The position numbers and the translations under genes were made by a program. 64,000 nt of DNA from contig CAWDOP010000002.1 in NCBI GenBank assembly GCA_963804005.1, forward strand, positions 248,001-312,000, written 5' to 3'. Positions 16,730 through 26,344 of this stretch are shown piece by piece (positions within the stretch are counted from its first letter, which is position 1; every line of letters begins with the position of its first letter). The DNA is from JAGXRK01 sp963804005 (GTDB lineage Bacteria > Bacteroidota > Ignavibacteria > Ignavibacteriales > Ignavibacteriaceae). The notes under the pieces were generated by a model. It saw nothing but the letters and a program-made list of their open reading frames with translations. It had not been told where the DNA came from and did no database searches.

Positions 16730-17721
16730 CCGAACAGAAAATAAAAAATTATGTTAGGATTTACGAGACTGAAAGAAAAAAAGTTGATCTTAAACTTCGG
16801 AATTTATTAAAAGGAAGAAATCCCTTTTCATTATATGTACCGGCTTCATATATTCTTGAAAGCAGCGGAAAGCGTCTTAGACCAATACTTGTTCTTTTAT
16901 CTGCCAAAGTAGCTGGAGGAAAATATAACCAGGTTTTTAATGCTGCGCTTGCTGTTGAAATGCTGCATAATTTTACGTTGATTCATGATGATATAATGGA
17001 TAAAGCAGAATTGAGAAGAGGTAGAGAAACTCTCCATAAAAAATATGATCTTAATACTGCAATTATTGCGGGCGATAGCCTTCTTTCTGTAGCTTACGAA
17101 TATTTGTTGAAAGATTGTAACGGAAATGCTAAAAAAGCTTTGGCTGCGTTCACACAAGGTTTAGTTGAAGTATGTGAAGGGCAAAGTCTTGATACTGATT
17201 TTGAAACCCGTGAAAAAGTTACAATTGATGAATATATTACAATGATTAAGAAAAAAACTGCAATGATGTTAAAGATGAGCTGCGAATTAGGTGCTTTACT
17301 TGTTGAAGCAAAACCTCGTGACATAAAAGCAATGTCGGAGTATGGATTAAATCTTGGTATCGCATTTCAGATTCAGGATGATTTGCTGGATATTATTGGT
17401 GATGAAGAAAAATTCGGTAAGAAGGTCGGCGGAGATCTGATTGAAGGTAAGAAAACATTTTTATTCTTAAAAGCATTTCAAAAAGCGAAAGGGGAAGATA
17501 AAAAAGCCTTGTTAAAAATTATTAAAAATAAAGGTATAAACCGCTCGGAAGTAGATAAGTACAAGCTAATTTATGAGAAACTTGGTGTGATCGATGATGC
17601 AAGAAAAGAAATTAAATTATACACTGATTTGGCATTGAAGGCAGTCGATAGAATTTCAAAAAAAAGAAGTATTGAAATATTTCACTGGCTTGCCAATTCA
17701 CTAATTATACGTACACAATAA
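16726..17721 (+). CDS. Polyprenyl diphosphate synthase (trans, long-chain type)
   Basis: The 331-residue trans-prenyltransferase has the first aspartate-rich motif in HDDIMDKAELRRG (about residue 88) and the second in QIQDDLLDIIGD (about residue 217), with GKRLRP near residue 50. It condenses IPP units onto an allylic diphosphate. Length and motifs fit octaprenyl/heptaprenyl (quinone tail) synthases better than short-chain IspA, although chain length cannot be read with certainty. It starts TTG inside the fni stop (TTGA) and its TAA overlaps the ptsH ATG by one base, so isoprenoid and PTS genes are physically coupled. Confidence 0.9.
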   Translation: MTEQKIKNYVRIYETERKKVDLKLRNLLKGRNPFSLYVPASYILESSGKRLRPILVLLSAKVAGGKYNQVFNAALAVEMLHNFTLIHDDIMDKAELRRGRETLHKKYDLNTAIIAGDSLLSVAYEYLLKDCNGNAKKALAAFTQGLVEVCEGQSLDTDFETREKVTIDEYITMIKKKTAMMLKMSCELGALLVEAKPRDIKAMSEYGLNLGIAFQIQDDLLDIIGDEEKFGKKVGGDLIEGKKTFLFLKAFQKAKGEDKKALLKIIKNKGINRSEVDKYKLIYEKLGVIDDARKEIKLYTDLALKAVDRISKKRSIEIFHWLANSLIIRTQ

Positions 17722-17987
17722 TGATTGAACGCAAAATTAAAATTGTTAATAAAGCCGGATTGCATACTCGGCCCGCTGCAACTGTTGTTAAACTTGCGGC
17801 AAAATATAAATGTGAATTTTTTATTTCGCGTGACGGTATGCATATTAATGGAAAAAGTATAATCGGCGTTATGACTTTAGCGGCTGAAATCGGGTCCGAA
17901 TTGACTTTATCCTTTAACGGTGTAGATGAAGAAAAAGCTGCAGAAGAAATTATTTCCTACTTTGAAAGGGGGTTCGACGAACTTTGA
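17721..17987 (+). CDS. ptsH: Phosphocarrier protein HPr
   Basis: An 88-residue HPr with the phosphorylated His15 in KAGLHTRPA and the regulatory serine Ser46 in GKSIIGVMTLAA. It receives phosphate from enzyme I, encoded next, with a 4-base overlap. No sugar-specific EII component is in the window. Conservation of the Ser46 region raises the possibility of HPr kinase control, but that kinase was not seen here. Confidence 0.95.
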   Translation: MIERKIKIVNKAGLHTRPAATVVKLAAKYKCEFFISRDGMHINGKSIIGVMTLAAEIGSELTLSFNGVDEEKAAEEIISYFERGFDEL

Positions 17988-19750
17988 AATCATTTAAGGA
18001 AATATATCGTGATGCAGAGAATAAGATTGCAGGTCTTGCCGCCGCACCAGGAATTGTGTTAGGTAAAGCATATCTTTTTACAAAAGAAAAAATTGAAATA
18101 AATAAATCTGAGATTACTAATGTTAAGGAAGCAATAAGTAATCTCAATGAAGCTGTTGAAAAATCGAAGAAAGAACTGAATAAAATATTCTCTATTGCTC
18201 GCGAAAAAATGGATGAAAAAAGAGCAGGTATATTTGAGGCTCAATTAATGATTTTGGATGATCCTATTCTGCTTGAAAATATTAAGGAAAGAATTAAAGC
18301 TGAAAAAATTCAACCAGAGTATATTGTTGCCGATGAAATTTCTAAATATCAGGAGCTGATGATAATTTCAAAAGAATCTTATTTGAAGGAACGTGCACTT
18401 GATATTGAAGACATTAAGTTTAGAATAATTCGTAACCTTCAGAAAAAAAGGTGGGAATCTAAAATTGAAAAAGAGATGATTGTCGTTAGCGAATCACTTA
18501 CACCTGCTGATACATTACTTTTTTCAAGAGTTGACACACTTGCATTTGTTACTGATCATGGAGGATTAACATCTCACGCTGCAATAATATCGCGATCATT
18601 AAATATTCCCGCCATAGTCGGTACGCATAATGCATCTAAAATTATTAAAGACGGTGAAATAATTATCATCGATGGTTTCCATGGTTACATTCTTACTTCT
18701 CCGACTCAAGAGCAGATTGATTTCTTTAAGTCAAAACAACAGAGATTAAAAGAACTTCAGGTTGATCTTAAAGAATTCAAAGATAAACCTGCCAGAACTA
18801 CAGATGGTAAAATAATAAATCTTGAAGCTAACGTTGATGTAACAGGTGAGATTGATATTGTAATTACAAATGGAGCTAAAGGAATTGGATTATACAGATC
18901 AGAACAGATACTTAATGAATTGGGCGAATATCCAAATGAAGACGAACAAACAAACATATATGAAAAGCTAGCCTCAAGAATTTATCCGGACGTCTGCACA
19001 ATAAGAGCATTTGATATTGGCGGTGATAAATTCAGATTGTTCGATTACAAAGAGCCGAATCCGTTTCTTGGTCTGCGGGGAATAAGATTCTTACTTGAAA
19101 ATAAGGGTTTGTTTAAGACACAAATTCGTGCTGTACTGAAAGCAAGCGTAATTCAGAATATTAAGTTTATGATTCCCATGATCTCTGCAATTGAGGAAAT
19201 TTGGGAAACAAAAAACCTTATTAATGAATGTAAAGAAGAGCTTCGAAAAGAAAAAGTTAAGTTCGATGAAAATATGAAGCTGGGTATAATGATCGAAGTT
19301 CCTTCAGCGGCTATTATGACGAAAGAACTAGCTTCTGAAGTTGATTTCTTAAGCATCGGAACGAATGATCTAATTCAATATATGATGGCCGTAGATCGTG
19401 GAAATGATCTTGTTTCTAATCTTTATCAGGAATTCAGTCCTGTCATAATAAGAACTATTTTTCATATTGTCAGAGACGCTAAGATGCAAAATGTACCTGT
19501 CAGTCTATGCGGCGAAATGGCAGCCGACACTCTTGCCATTCCGTTATTAATTGGACTAGGTCTCGATTCACTCAGTATTTCTCCTGCCACTATACTTTAT
19601 GCAAAAAAGATTATCAGTAGTTTTAGTTACGAAGCGGCAAAAACATTAGCCGACGAATGTAGGGCTAGTAAATCCGAGAAAGAAATTCAGGAAAAAGTAG
19701 TTAAGTTCTTTGAAAACAATAACATAACAAGGACAAGGAATATTATTTAG
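17984..19750 (+). CDS. ptsI: PTS enzyme I (PEP-protein phosphotransferase)
   Basis: The 588-residue protein takes phosphate from PEP and passes it to HPr. The N-terminal HPr-binding/phosphohistidine region includes DHGGLTSHAAIISRSL with the active histidine at about residue 198. The C-terminal PEP-binding barrel has GIGLYRSEQI, FDIGGDK, GLRGIRFLLE and SLCGEMAAD. Length is typical (about 570-590). It starts with TTG in the ptsH stop (TTGA overlap), and the phosphosugar isomerase gene follows after 3 bases. Confidence 0.96.
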   Translation: MKSFKEIYRDAENKIAGLAAAPGIVLGKAYLFTKEKIEINKSEITNVKEAISNLNEAVEKSKKELNKIFSIAREKMDEKRAGIFEAQLMILDDPILLENIKERIKAEKIQPEYIVADEISKYQELMIISKESYLKERALDIEDIKFRIIRNLQKKRWESKIEKEMIVVSESLTPADTLLFSRVDTLAFVTDHGGLTSHAAIISRSLNIPAIVGTHNASKIIKDGEIIIIDGFHGYILTSPTQEQIDFFKSKQQRLKELQVDLKEFKDKPARTTDGKIINLEANVDVTGEIDIVITNGAKGIGLYRSEQILNELGEYPNEDEQTNIYEKLASRIYPDVCTIRAFDIGGDKFRLFDYKEPNPFLGLRGIRFLLENKGLFKTQIRAVLKASVIQNIKFMIPMISAIEEIWETKNLINECKEELRKEKVKFDENMKLGIMIEVPSAAIMTKELASEVDFLSIGTNDLIQYMMAVDRGNDLVSNLYQEFSPVIIRTIFHIVRDAKMQNVPVSLCGEMAADTLAIPLLIGLGLDSLSISPATILYAKKIISSFSYEAAKTLADECRASKSEKEIQEKVVKFFENNNITRTRNII

Positions 19751-19753
19751 AAT

Positions 19754-20785
19754 ATGAAAATCAAAGAGTATATAAACAAGTACGATCCGCAAAATCAATT
19801 TGAAGTTTTAATAAATTCCTGGCAGCAAATTGAATATGCACTAAACAATAATTATGATTTAATTAAACTTCAGTCGAAAAGGTTTTCTAACCTTATCGTT
19901 ACAGGATTAGGAGGTTCGGCAATAAGCGGTGACTTAATAAAAAATTATCTTAAAGATGAACTTAAAATTCCTTTTGTTGTTAATAGAAATTATTTTCTTC
20001 CTGAATTTGCCGATGATAAAACTTTGCTGATTGCATCTTCATATTCAGGTAATACTGAAGAAACAATTTCAGTTCTTGAACAGGCAATTGCAAAAAAATG
20101 CGCTATCCTTGTGCTAACTACCGGAGGTAAAGCAGAAATAATTTCTAAATCAAATTCCATTCCTGTTATAAAACTTCAAGCCGGATTTCAACCAAGGTAT
20201 TCTCTTGGACTTAGTTTCTTTTCGCTTTTAATAGCTTTAGAAAAACTTGGAATCATTACTTCACAAAAAGAACAAATTGAAGAAATATTAAATCTTTGGA
20301 AAGTAAAAGGGATTGAGTATTCGACAGACGGAAATTACGCATTCACCTTAGCTGAAAGTTTGATTGGATTCATTCCTGTTATCTATTCAATATCTGATTT
20401 AACTTCTGCTGCCGGATACAGATTTAAATGCCAGCTTAATGAAAATTCTAAAGTTCACGCGTTTCATAATGAAGTTCCGGAGATGAATCATAATGAAATA
20501 ATCGGGTGGGAAACATATCGGGAAAATAAATTTCCTGTTAAAGTGATATATATTCTTGAAGATGAATGTCATCCGCAGATTAAGAAAAGATTTGATTATC
20601 TGAGTGAAATATTTGAACAAAATAAAATTGATGTTATCAAACTGAAAAGTAATGGAAAAACTTATAAAACTAGATTAATGGATTTAATTTATTTGTGTGA
20701 TTGGATAACTTTTTACATAGCAGTACAAAGAGGTTATGATCCGAGTGAAATCGATAATATCATTAAACTTAAAGAACGACTTTAA
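19754..20785 (+). CDS. Bifunctional phosphoglucose/phosphomannose isomerase
   Basis: A 343-residue SIS-domain isomerase of the PGI/PMI family. Visible signatures are TGLGGSAISGDLI (about residue 54), SSYSGNTEETISVL (about residue 97) and the C-terminal conserved region LNENSKVHAFHNEVPEMNHNE with catalytic histidine and glutamate (about residue 230). It interconverts glucose-6-P, mannose-6-P and fructose-6-P and so could feed both glycolysis and glycan synthesis. The position directly behind ptsHI suits entry of sugar phosphates. Confidence 0.9.
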   Translation: MKIKEYINKYDPQNQFEVLINSWQQIEYALNNNYDLIKLQSKRFSNLIVTGLGGSAISGDLIKNYLKDELKIPFVVNRNYFLPEFADDKTLLIASSYSGNTEETISVLEQAIAKKCAILVLTTGGKAEIISKSNSIPVIKLQAGFQPRYSLGLSFFSLLIALEKLGIITSQKEQIEEILNLWKVKGIEYSTDGNYAFTLAESLIGFIPVIYSISDLTSAAGYRFKCQLNENSKVHAFHNEVPEMNHNEIIGWETYRENKFPVKVIYILEDECHPQIKKRFDYLSEIFEQNKIDVIKLKSNGKTYKTRLMDLIYLCDWITFYIAVQRGYDPSEIDNIIKLKERL

Positions 20786-20816
20786 CAGATTAAAATCATT
20801 TCTTCCGAATTCAGAA

Positions 20817-23636
20817 TTGATACGGCTTACGAAATATATTCTGCTTATTATATTTTTCTTTGCAGAACTTTCCTCAGCTCAATTCTATTATTTCGGTCGG
20901 AACAAAGTTCAGTATGAAGATTTTGATTGGAAAGTTCTCCGTACAAAGCATTTTAATATTTACTATTATGGGGAAATGGAAACGGTTGCTGAGATCGGAG
21001 CTTTTTATGCTGAAGAAATTTATGACGAATTGAAAGTAAGATTAAATCACGTTGTCACCAGGAAAATCCCGCTTATATTTTATAACACATCAATACAATT
21101 TCAACAAACAAATGTTTCTCCCGGATTAATTCCTGAAGGGGTTGGTGGTTTCTTTGAATTTATGAAGGGTCGTGTCGTATTGCCTTCCACTGGTTCGTTA
21201 CAAGATTTCAAGCATGTTATCCGTCACGAACTTGTACATGTTTTTATGACAAATAAAATTTACCGCACATTGTCAGATCACCGAATTCCTCCTGATGCAC
21301 TTCCGCCTTTATGGTTTGTTGAAGGTTTAGCAGAATATCTTTCAACAAATGTTGACGCACAAGCTGAAATGGTAATGCGTGATGCAGTAATTAATAATTA
21401 TTTTGTTGGACTGGAAGATATTTACTCAATTTACGGTTCATTTTTGATGTATAAAGAAGGACAAAGCTTTCTTGAATTCATTGCTGAAAATTATGGCGAA
21501 GAAAAAGTCCTGCTGATGGTAGAAAATTTCTGGATGTATAAAGATTTCAACAAACTTCTTGAATATATTTTAGGAAAAACAATAGAGGAAATCGATAACG
21601 AATGGCTTTTTTGGCTTAGAAAAAAATATTATCCGCTTTTTGATGAAAAAATTCCGCATAATATTGGTGCAAAGAAAATAACGGAAAAAGGTTTTTACTT
21701 TAGTCCTGTGCATATTAAAATAGAGGGGAAAGATTATATATACACTTCAGCAAATAGAGATGGCTACTCCTCAATTTACCGGATTGAATTTGATGAAAAT
21801 ATTAAAGAAAAAAACGATCCCGAATTAGTTTTGCGCGGTGAAAAATCAGATGAACTAGAATCATTTCATCTTTTCCAATCTGCAATTGATATATCGAAAG
21901 AAGGATTGCTAGCATTTGTTACAAAAAGCGGTGCAACAGATGTCATTCATTTTCTTAGTATTTCATCAAAAGAAATAATTAAAACATTTCAAAAGGATCA
22001 TTTAATATCCATTAGTTCTCCAAAATTTTCTTCAAACGGAAATACAATTGTCTTTCAGGCAGTTGATCAAAAAGGATTCAGTGATATTTATATCTATAAT
22101 ATTCTTTCAGATTCGCTCGATCGTTTAATAAATGATTATTACGATGATAAAGATCCGTCATTTGGAAAAGATGATGATGAAATAATTTTTGCCTCTGACA
22201 GAACTGCTGGGAAAATTGAGCGAAAGTATAATTTATTCTCAATAGATATTATTTCAAAAAGAATCAAATATCTTACTTATCTTGATGCTAACATTTCATC
22301 CCCGGTAGTCTCACCAAATAAAGAAGAAATTTATTTTACTTCGGATCTTGATGGTGTAAGAAATATCTGGAAAATGGATTATCCTGATGATCAAAAAAGA
22401 GTTGACACTATTAAAAGAGTATCTCGATTTATCACAAGCTCATTTGATCAAAGATTTTATGATAAAGATAAAATAATCTTTACAGGTTTTGAAAAATTTT
22501 CCTTTCAGATATTTTTACTTAATTTACAAAAAGATCAAACTGATTCCTTGGTAAGTGTTACAATGGATTTATCAGATGCCGGAGGAAAATGGTTTTATAG
22601 CAGTCTTAGTTCTTCTTCCGAACTTGAAAAAGTTGTTTATGAAAAAGAATATACACTCGATTATGCTGCCGGATTAGTATCTACAGATCCGGTTTTTGGA
22701 ACTCAGGGCGGTGCTATCTTTGCTCTCAGCGACTTGCTTGGCGATGATAAATATTTTATGCTTCTTTATAACACTGCAAATGTTCAAAGTGATTTATTAA
22801 AGAGCTTTAATGTTGCAGTTGAACGGCTTGATTTAAGTAAGAGAGTTAATTTCGGATACGGAATATTTCATTTCAGCGGAAGGAGATATGATATAAGAGA
22901 TTCGGATGAATATTACTTTGAAAGAATATTCGGCGGATTTTTCCGCTTCAATTATCCGATCTCAAAATTTCAAAGGATTGAAGCCCTTGCTTCTCTGGCG
23001 AATTCCGATAAAGAAGTTTTTGCAGGAATCAAACAACGAAAAGCTTTGCTTCTTACTAACTCAGTCTCTTTCGTTCACGATAATTCTTTATGGGGTCCTT
23101 CCGGTCCTTTAGACGGAAGCCGCTTACTTTTTCTGCTTGGTTATACAAGTGATATTAAATTCAGCAATGTAAATTATTTTAGTATAATTGCTGATTTAAG
23201 GCACTATTATAGAATTGGTTTAACAACAGCAATAGCCAGCAGATTAGGATTTTTTTACAATGAAGGAAAAGAAGCACGAAGATATTTTATGGGAGGAAGC
23301 TGGGATTTAAGAGGCTGGCCTCGATGGACAATTCGTGGTGAAAAAATGTGGCTCTCGTCTTTGGAATTTCGGTTTCCGTTGATTGATGCACTCTATATTA
23401 AATTTCCTTTTTTTGGATTAGGATTTTTTGGTATCCGCGGTGCTGCTTTCTTTGATGCAGGAAGTGCCTGGGATACAGAATATAAAACAACTTATGGCAG
23501 TGTTGGCGGCGGTATAAGGTTTAATCTTCTCGGTGTATTAGTTCTTCGATATGACATCGGAAAGAAAATAGAAAATAATTTTTCAAGCTTTCAACCAGGA
23601 TTATTTTATCAATTCTTTTTTGGATGGGATTTTTGA
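20817..23636 (+). CDS. Outer-membrane protein: gluzincin peptidase + TolB-like propeller + Omp85-type barrel
   Basis: Using TTG at 20817 the protein has 939 residues and a clear signal peptide (ending FFAELSSAQ). A longer frame exists from ATG 20736, but it would bury this signal behind 27 residues and overlap the upstream gene by 50 bases. Domains: a Peptidase_MA-like metallopeptidase (about 60-260) with HELVH at 137-141 and FVEGLAEYL about 30 residues later giving the third zinc ligand; a TolB/WD40-like propeller (about 290-620) with repeats such as YTSANRDGYSSIYRI and FASDRTAG; and a C-terminal beta-barrel of the BamA/surface antigen type (about 630-939) with YFMGGSWDLRGWPRW and a terminal aromatic (ending GWDF). 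No POTRA domains are recognisable. Exact role unknown; surface proteolysis or protein secretion/assembly is inference. Confidence 0.8.
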   Translation: MIRLTKYILLIIFFFAELSSAQFYYFGRNKVQYEDFDWKVLRTKHFNIYYYGEMETVAEIGAFYAEEIYDELKVRLNHVVTRKIPLIFYNTSIQFQQTNVSPGLIPEGVGGFFEFMKGRVVLPSTGSLQDFKHVIRHELVHVFMTNKIYRTLSDHRIPPDALPPLWFVEGLAEYLSTNVDAQAEMVMRDAVINNYFVGLEDIYSIYGSFLMYKEGQSFLEFIAENYGEEKVLLMVENFWMYKDFNKLLEYILGKTIEEIDNEWLFWLRKKYYPLFDEKIPHNIGAKKITEKGFYFSPVHIKIEGKDYIYTSANRDGYSSIYRIEFDENIKEKNDPELVLRGEKSDELESFHLFQSAIDISKEGLLAFVTKSGATDVIHFLSISSKEIIKTFQKDHLISISSPKFSSNGNTIVFQAVDQKGFSDIYIYNILSDSLDRLINDYYDDKDPSFGKDDDEIIFASDRTAGKIERKYNLFSIDIISKRIKYLTYLDANISSPVVSPNKEEIYFTSDLDGVRNIWKMDYPDDQKRVDTIKRVSRFITSSFDQRFYDKDKIIFTGFEKFSFQIFLLNLQKDQTDSLVSVTMDLSDAGGKWFYSSLSSSSELEKVVYEKEYTLDYAAGLVSTDPVFGTQGGAIFALSDLLGDDKYFMLLYNTANVQSDLLKSFNVAVERLDLSKRVNFGYGIFHFSGRRYDIRDSDEYYFERIFGGFFRFNYPISKFQRIEALASLANSDKEVFAGIKQRKALLLTNSVSFVHDNSLWGPSGPLDGSRLLFLLGYTSDIKFSNVNYFSIIADLRHYYRIGLTTAIASRLGFFYNEGKEARRYFMGGSWDLRGWPRWTIRGEKMWLSSLEFRFPLIDALYIKFPFFGLGFFGIRGAAFFDAGSAWDTEYKTTYGSVGGGIRFNLLGVLVLRYDIGKKIENNFSSFQPGLFYQFFFGWDF

Positions 23637-24781
23637 AAAAAATATTATTCAGCTTAATTATATTATCATCCATTTTAATTTTTAGCGGATGTGCAAAATC
23701 TATAATTAAAATAATGGCGCAAGAAGATGATGCACCTGTAACAATGTTTGCTGAATCAGGCGAAAGGAATTTTTATATTCCTGTTAATTTTAGTGATTCT
23801 CTGAATTTACTCTGGGAGAATGATGTTCACGGAAGTTTTAATAATTCATCATTCATATTTTTTGATTCAACTGTTTTTGTTCATGATCTGAGCGGACGAA
23901 TTCATTCATTTAATATTTTTACTGGAAAACAAACAGGCGTATTAAAATATAAAGGAGCAATATTTTCAACTCCAATTATATTTAACAGTACAATTGTTAC
24001 GGCACTTGTATTAAATAATGAAAATAAAACCGAATTGATTTTCTATAATTATTTTAAAGGAAAAGAACTTAAACTTGTTGATATTGAAGGAAGAGTGATC
24101 AATCAAATGCTAAAAATTAATGATGATTTGATTCTTATGACTGAAGAAGGATTGATTAAAAAATTCAATTCAAGAGGGAAGGAAGTTTGGAATACAAAAG
24201 TTGAATCTTTCATTCATACTAATCCTGCTTATTCAAATGGAAGAATTTATTTCGGAGCCGACGACGGTGAATTTATTTGTTTAGATAACGAGACAGCTTC
24301 CATTATTTATAAAAAGAAAATAGGAACATCTTTTAACGGAGGTGTGACAATTAAAAATAATTTTGCTTATATAGGCGATGATAACGGTACGCTTTATAAG
24401 ATAAGTATTAAAGCTGGTGAGCTAAAATGGAAGTTTGAAACGGGTTCAAAAATAATCATGAATCCTGCCTTAGATAATGAAAATGTTTATATAGGAACTC
24501 TCTCGGGGCAAATGTTTTCAATCGATCAAAAAAGCGGTGAACTAATCTGGAAAGAAAAATTTAATGGTGCAGTTTTTAACAGTGCTCCTCTTATAACTGA
24601 TAATCGAATCATCATTTCGGATTTATTTCAATCTGTAATGATTATTGATAAAACAAATGGAAAACTCAAAAGTAAAATTGAATTGGATGCAAGAGTAAAA
24701 ATGACTCCTGCAATTAGAAACAACATTTTATTTATTGGCTTCGATAGCGGTATGGTTAGGGCTTATGAAATTATTAATTAA
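23624..24781 (+). CDS. PQQ-repeat beta-propeller lipoprotein (BamB-like)
   Basis: 385 residues with a signal peptide and lipobox IFSGC (cysteine about residue 23). The mature part has repeated blades of the PQQ/quinoprotein type, for example RIYFGADDGEFICLDNETA, NFAYIGDDNGTLYKI and NVYIGTLSGQMFSIDQKSG. This is the fold of BamB in the outer-membrane assembly complex, but sequence identity to BamB itself is not evident. It overlaps the barrel-protein gene by 13 bases from ATG 23624 (a TTG at 23633 is an alternative), so it is probably made with it and may be a partner lipoprotein. Confidence 0.78.
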   Translation: MGFLKKILFSLIILSSILIFSGCAKSIIKIMAQEDDAPVTMFAESGERNFYIPVNFSDSLNLLWENDVHGSFNNSSFIFFDSTVFVHDLSGRIHSFNIFTGKQTGVLKYKGAIFSTPIIFNSTIVTALVLNNENKTELIFYNYFKGKELKLVDIEGRVINQMLKINDDLILMTEEGLIKKFNSRGKEVWNTKVESFIHTNPAYSNGRIYFGADDGEFICLDNETASIIYKKKIGTSFNGGVTIKNNFAYIGDDNGTLYKISIKAGELKWKFETGSKIIMNPALDNENVYIGTLSGQMFSIDQKSGELIWKEKFNGAVFNSAPLITDNRIIISDLFQSVMIIDKTNGKLKSKIELDARVKMTPAIRNNILFIGFDSGMVRAYEIIN

Positions 24782-25484
24782 TATTTTCATTTTAGTATTG
24801 TCCTTAAGTTCTTCTTTTGCACAGGAATGTGAAACCGGAATTGTAATTTATTCAGATGTTCCAGGCTTTATAGTTACTATAAATGACTCTCTTGAATTTA
24901 AGGATCAGAATAAAATTCAATTAGGAGAAGGATTCTATAATATTAAAGTTAAAGAAAACAGCAACAGGTGGAATGCAAAATCGTTTTCAGAATCCTTTCA
25001 GCTTGATTCTTGTGAAACCAAACAACAGAATTTTAGTTTTTTAAGTGAAACGTTAATTGACTCTGATCCGCAGGATGCTCAAGTAAGCGTAGGTGATTCT
25101 GTTCTGGGTTATACTCCATTATTTCTACCATACAATTTTGATAGAATTGTTCTGAGAAAAAGCGGATATGCTGAAAAAGAAATTTTGATTGATCAGCGTA
25201 TTTCAAAAATTAATATTACTCTTGATTTTATAGGAGAAGTGAAAAAAGAAAGTTTCTTAGATAAAAGCATTTCTAAAATTCTATTTGGTTCTATGATCGC
25301 TCTTGGTGCAACTTCAGCATATTATAAAATAAAAGCCGATAACAATTACGATGAATATTTACGCACTGGTGATGTGAAGTATAAAGATAAAACTAGTCAA
25401 TATGATTTAATTAGCGGAATAACTTTTGGTCTTACACAAATAAACTTCGGATATCTTATTTATAAAATATTTATCGATAAGTAA
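24765..25484 (+). CDS. PEGA-domain exported protein
   Basis: From ATG 24765 the protein has 239 residues and a clean signal peptide (MKLLINIFILVLSLSSSFAQ). A start at 24735 is possible but adds 10 residues ahead of the signal. A PEGA domain is visible at about 95-150 (SDPQDAQVSVGDSVLGYTP, then VLRKSGYAEKE), a short surface-layer-like beta fold. A hydrophobic segment near residue 170 and a charged C-terminus follow. It overlaps the BamB-like gene by 17 bases, making three envelope genes in a row. Function unknown. Confidence 0.72.
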   Translation: MKLLINIFILVLSLSSSFAQECETGIVIYSDVPGFIVTINDSLEFKDQNKIQLGEGFYNIKVKENSNRWNAKSFSESFQLDSCETKQQNFSFLSETLIDSDPQDAQVSVGDSVLGYTPLFLPYNFDRIVLRKSGYAEKEILIDQRISKINITLDFIGEVKKESFLDKSISKILFGSMIALGATSAYYKIKADNNYDEYLRTGDVKYKDKTSQYDLISGITFGLTQINFGYLIYKIFIDK

Positions 25485-25492
25485 TCAATTAT

Positions 25493-26344
25493 ATGCTAAC
25501 AGTCCTTGAAGCAATAAAGTTATCCGATGAATATCTTCAAAAATATAAAATTGAATCATCTCGTCTTAACGCCGAACTTCTTTTAGCCGATATTCTAAAT
25601 TGTAAAAGAATCGATCTTTATCTTCTTTACGACAGACCTCTTAACAATGATGAATTAAATAAATACAGAGAGTATCTGAAAAGGAGAAGCAAGCGCGAAC
25701 CTTTGCAGTATATTATTGGACACGTTGAATTTTACGGTTTGAAATTCTTGGTCAATTCATCAGTTTTAATTCCAAGACCGGAAACAGAGCTACTTGTTGA
25801 ATATGCGATAAAACAAGCAGAGATTTCAAAAAGAATTAAAATCTTGGATATTGGTGTTGGAAGCGGAAATATTTCCATTGCACTGCTTAAAAATCTTCCC
25901 GATTCTTTTGCTATTGGAATAGATATTAGCGAAGATGCAATAACTTTAGCGGAACTTAACGCAAAACAAAATATTGTTGATAACAGATTAGAATTAAAGA
26001 AGTTTGATATTCAAAAAGATGACCCGACAACATTAGGGAAGTTTGATTTAATTATTTCAAATCCACCTTATATTTCTATAGAAGATTATAAAAGCCTCGA
26101 GCCTGAATTGAATGTTTATGAACCTGCTGTTGCATTAACAGATTATTCTAACGGTTATAGTTTCTATGAAAGAATAATTTTTGTTTCAAAACAAATATTA
26201 AATAGCGATGGAAAGTTGTTATTTGAATTAGGAAGAGATCAGCATCAAAAAGTAGCAGATATGTTAAAGTTGAATGGTTTTACTAAAATTAACATTTTAA
26301 AAGATTACTCAAATATTGAAAGAATTATTTCCGGAGAACTTTAA
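25493..26344 (+). CDS. prmC: Release factor glutamine methyltransferase PrmC
   Basis: A 283-residue SAM-dependent methyltransferase that methylates the GGQ glutamine of release factors. Motifs: RREPLQYIIGHVEFYG-type region near residue 68 (here KREPLQYIIGHVEFYG), PRPETELLVE, the SAM loop ILDIGVGSGNISIAL (about residue 119) and the catalytic ISNPPYIS (about residue 184). prfA, its usual neighbour, is not adjacent. dtd begins immediately after the stop. Confidence 0.94.
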   Translation: MLTVLEAIKLSDEYLQKYKIESSRLNAELLLADILNCKRIDLYLLYDRPLNNDELNKYREYLKRRSKREPLQYIIGHVEFYGLKFLVNSSVLIPRPETELLVEYAIKQAEISKRIKILDIGVGSGNISIALLKNLPDSFAIGIDISEDAITLAELNAKQNIVDNRLELKKFDIQKDDPTTLGKFDLIISNPPYISIEDYKSLEPELNVYEPAVALTDYSNGYSFYERIIFVSKQILNSDGKLLFELGRDQHQKVADMLKLNGFTKINILKDYSNIERIISGEL

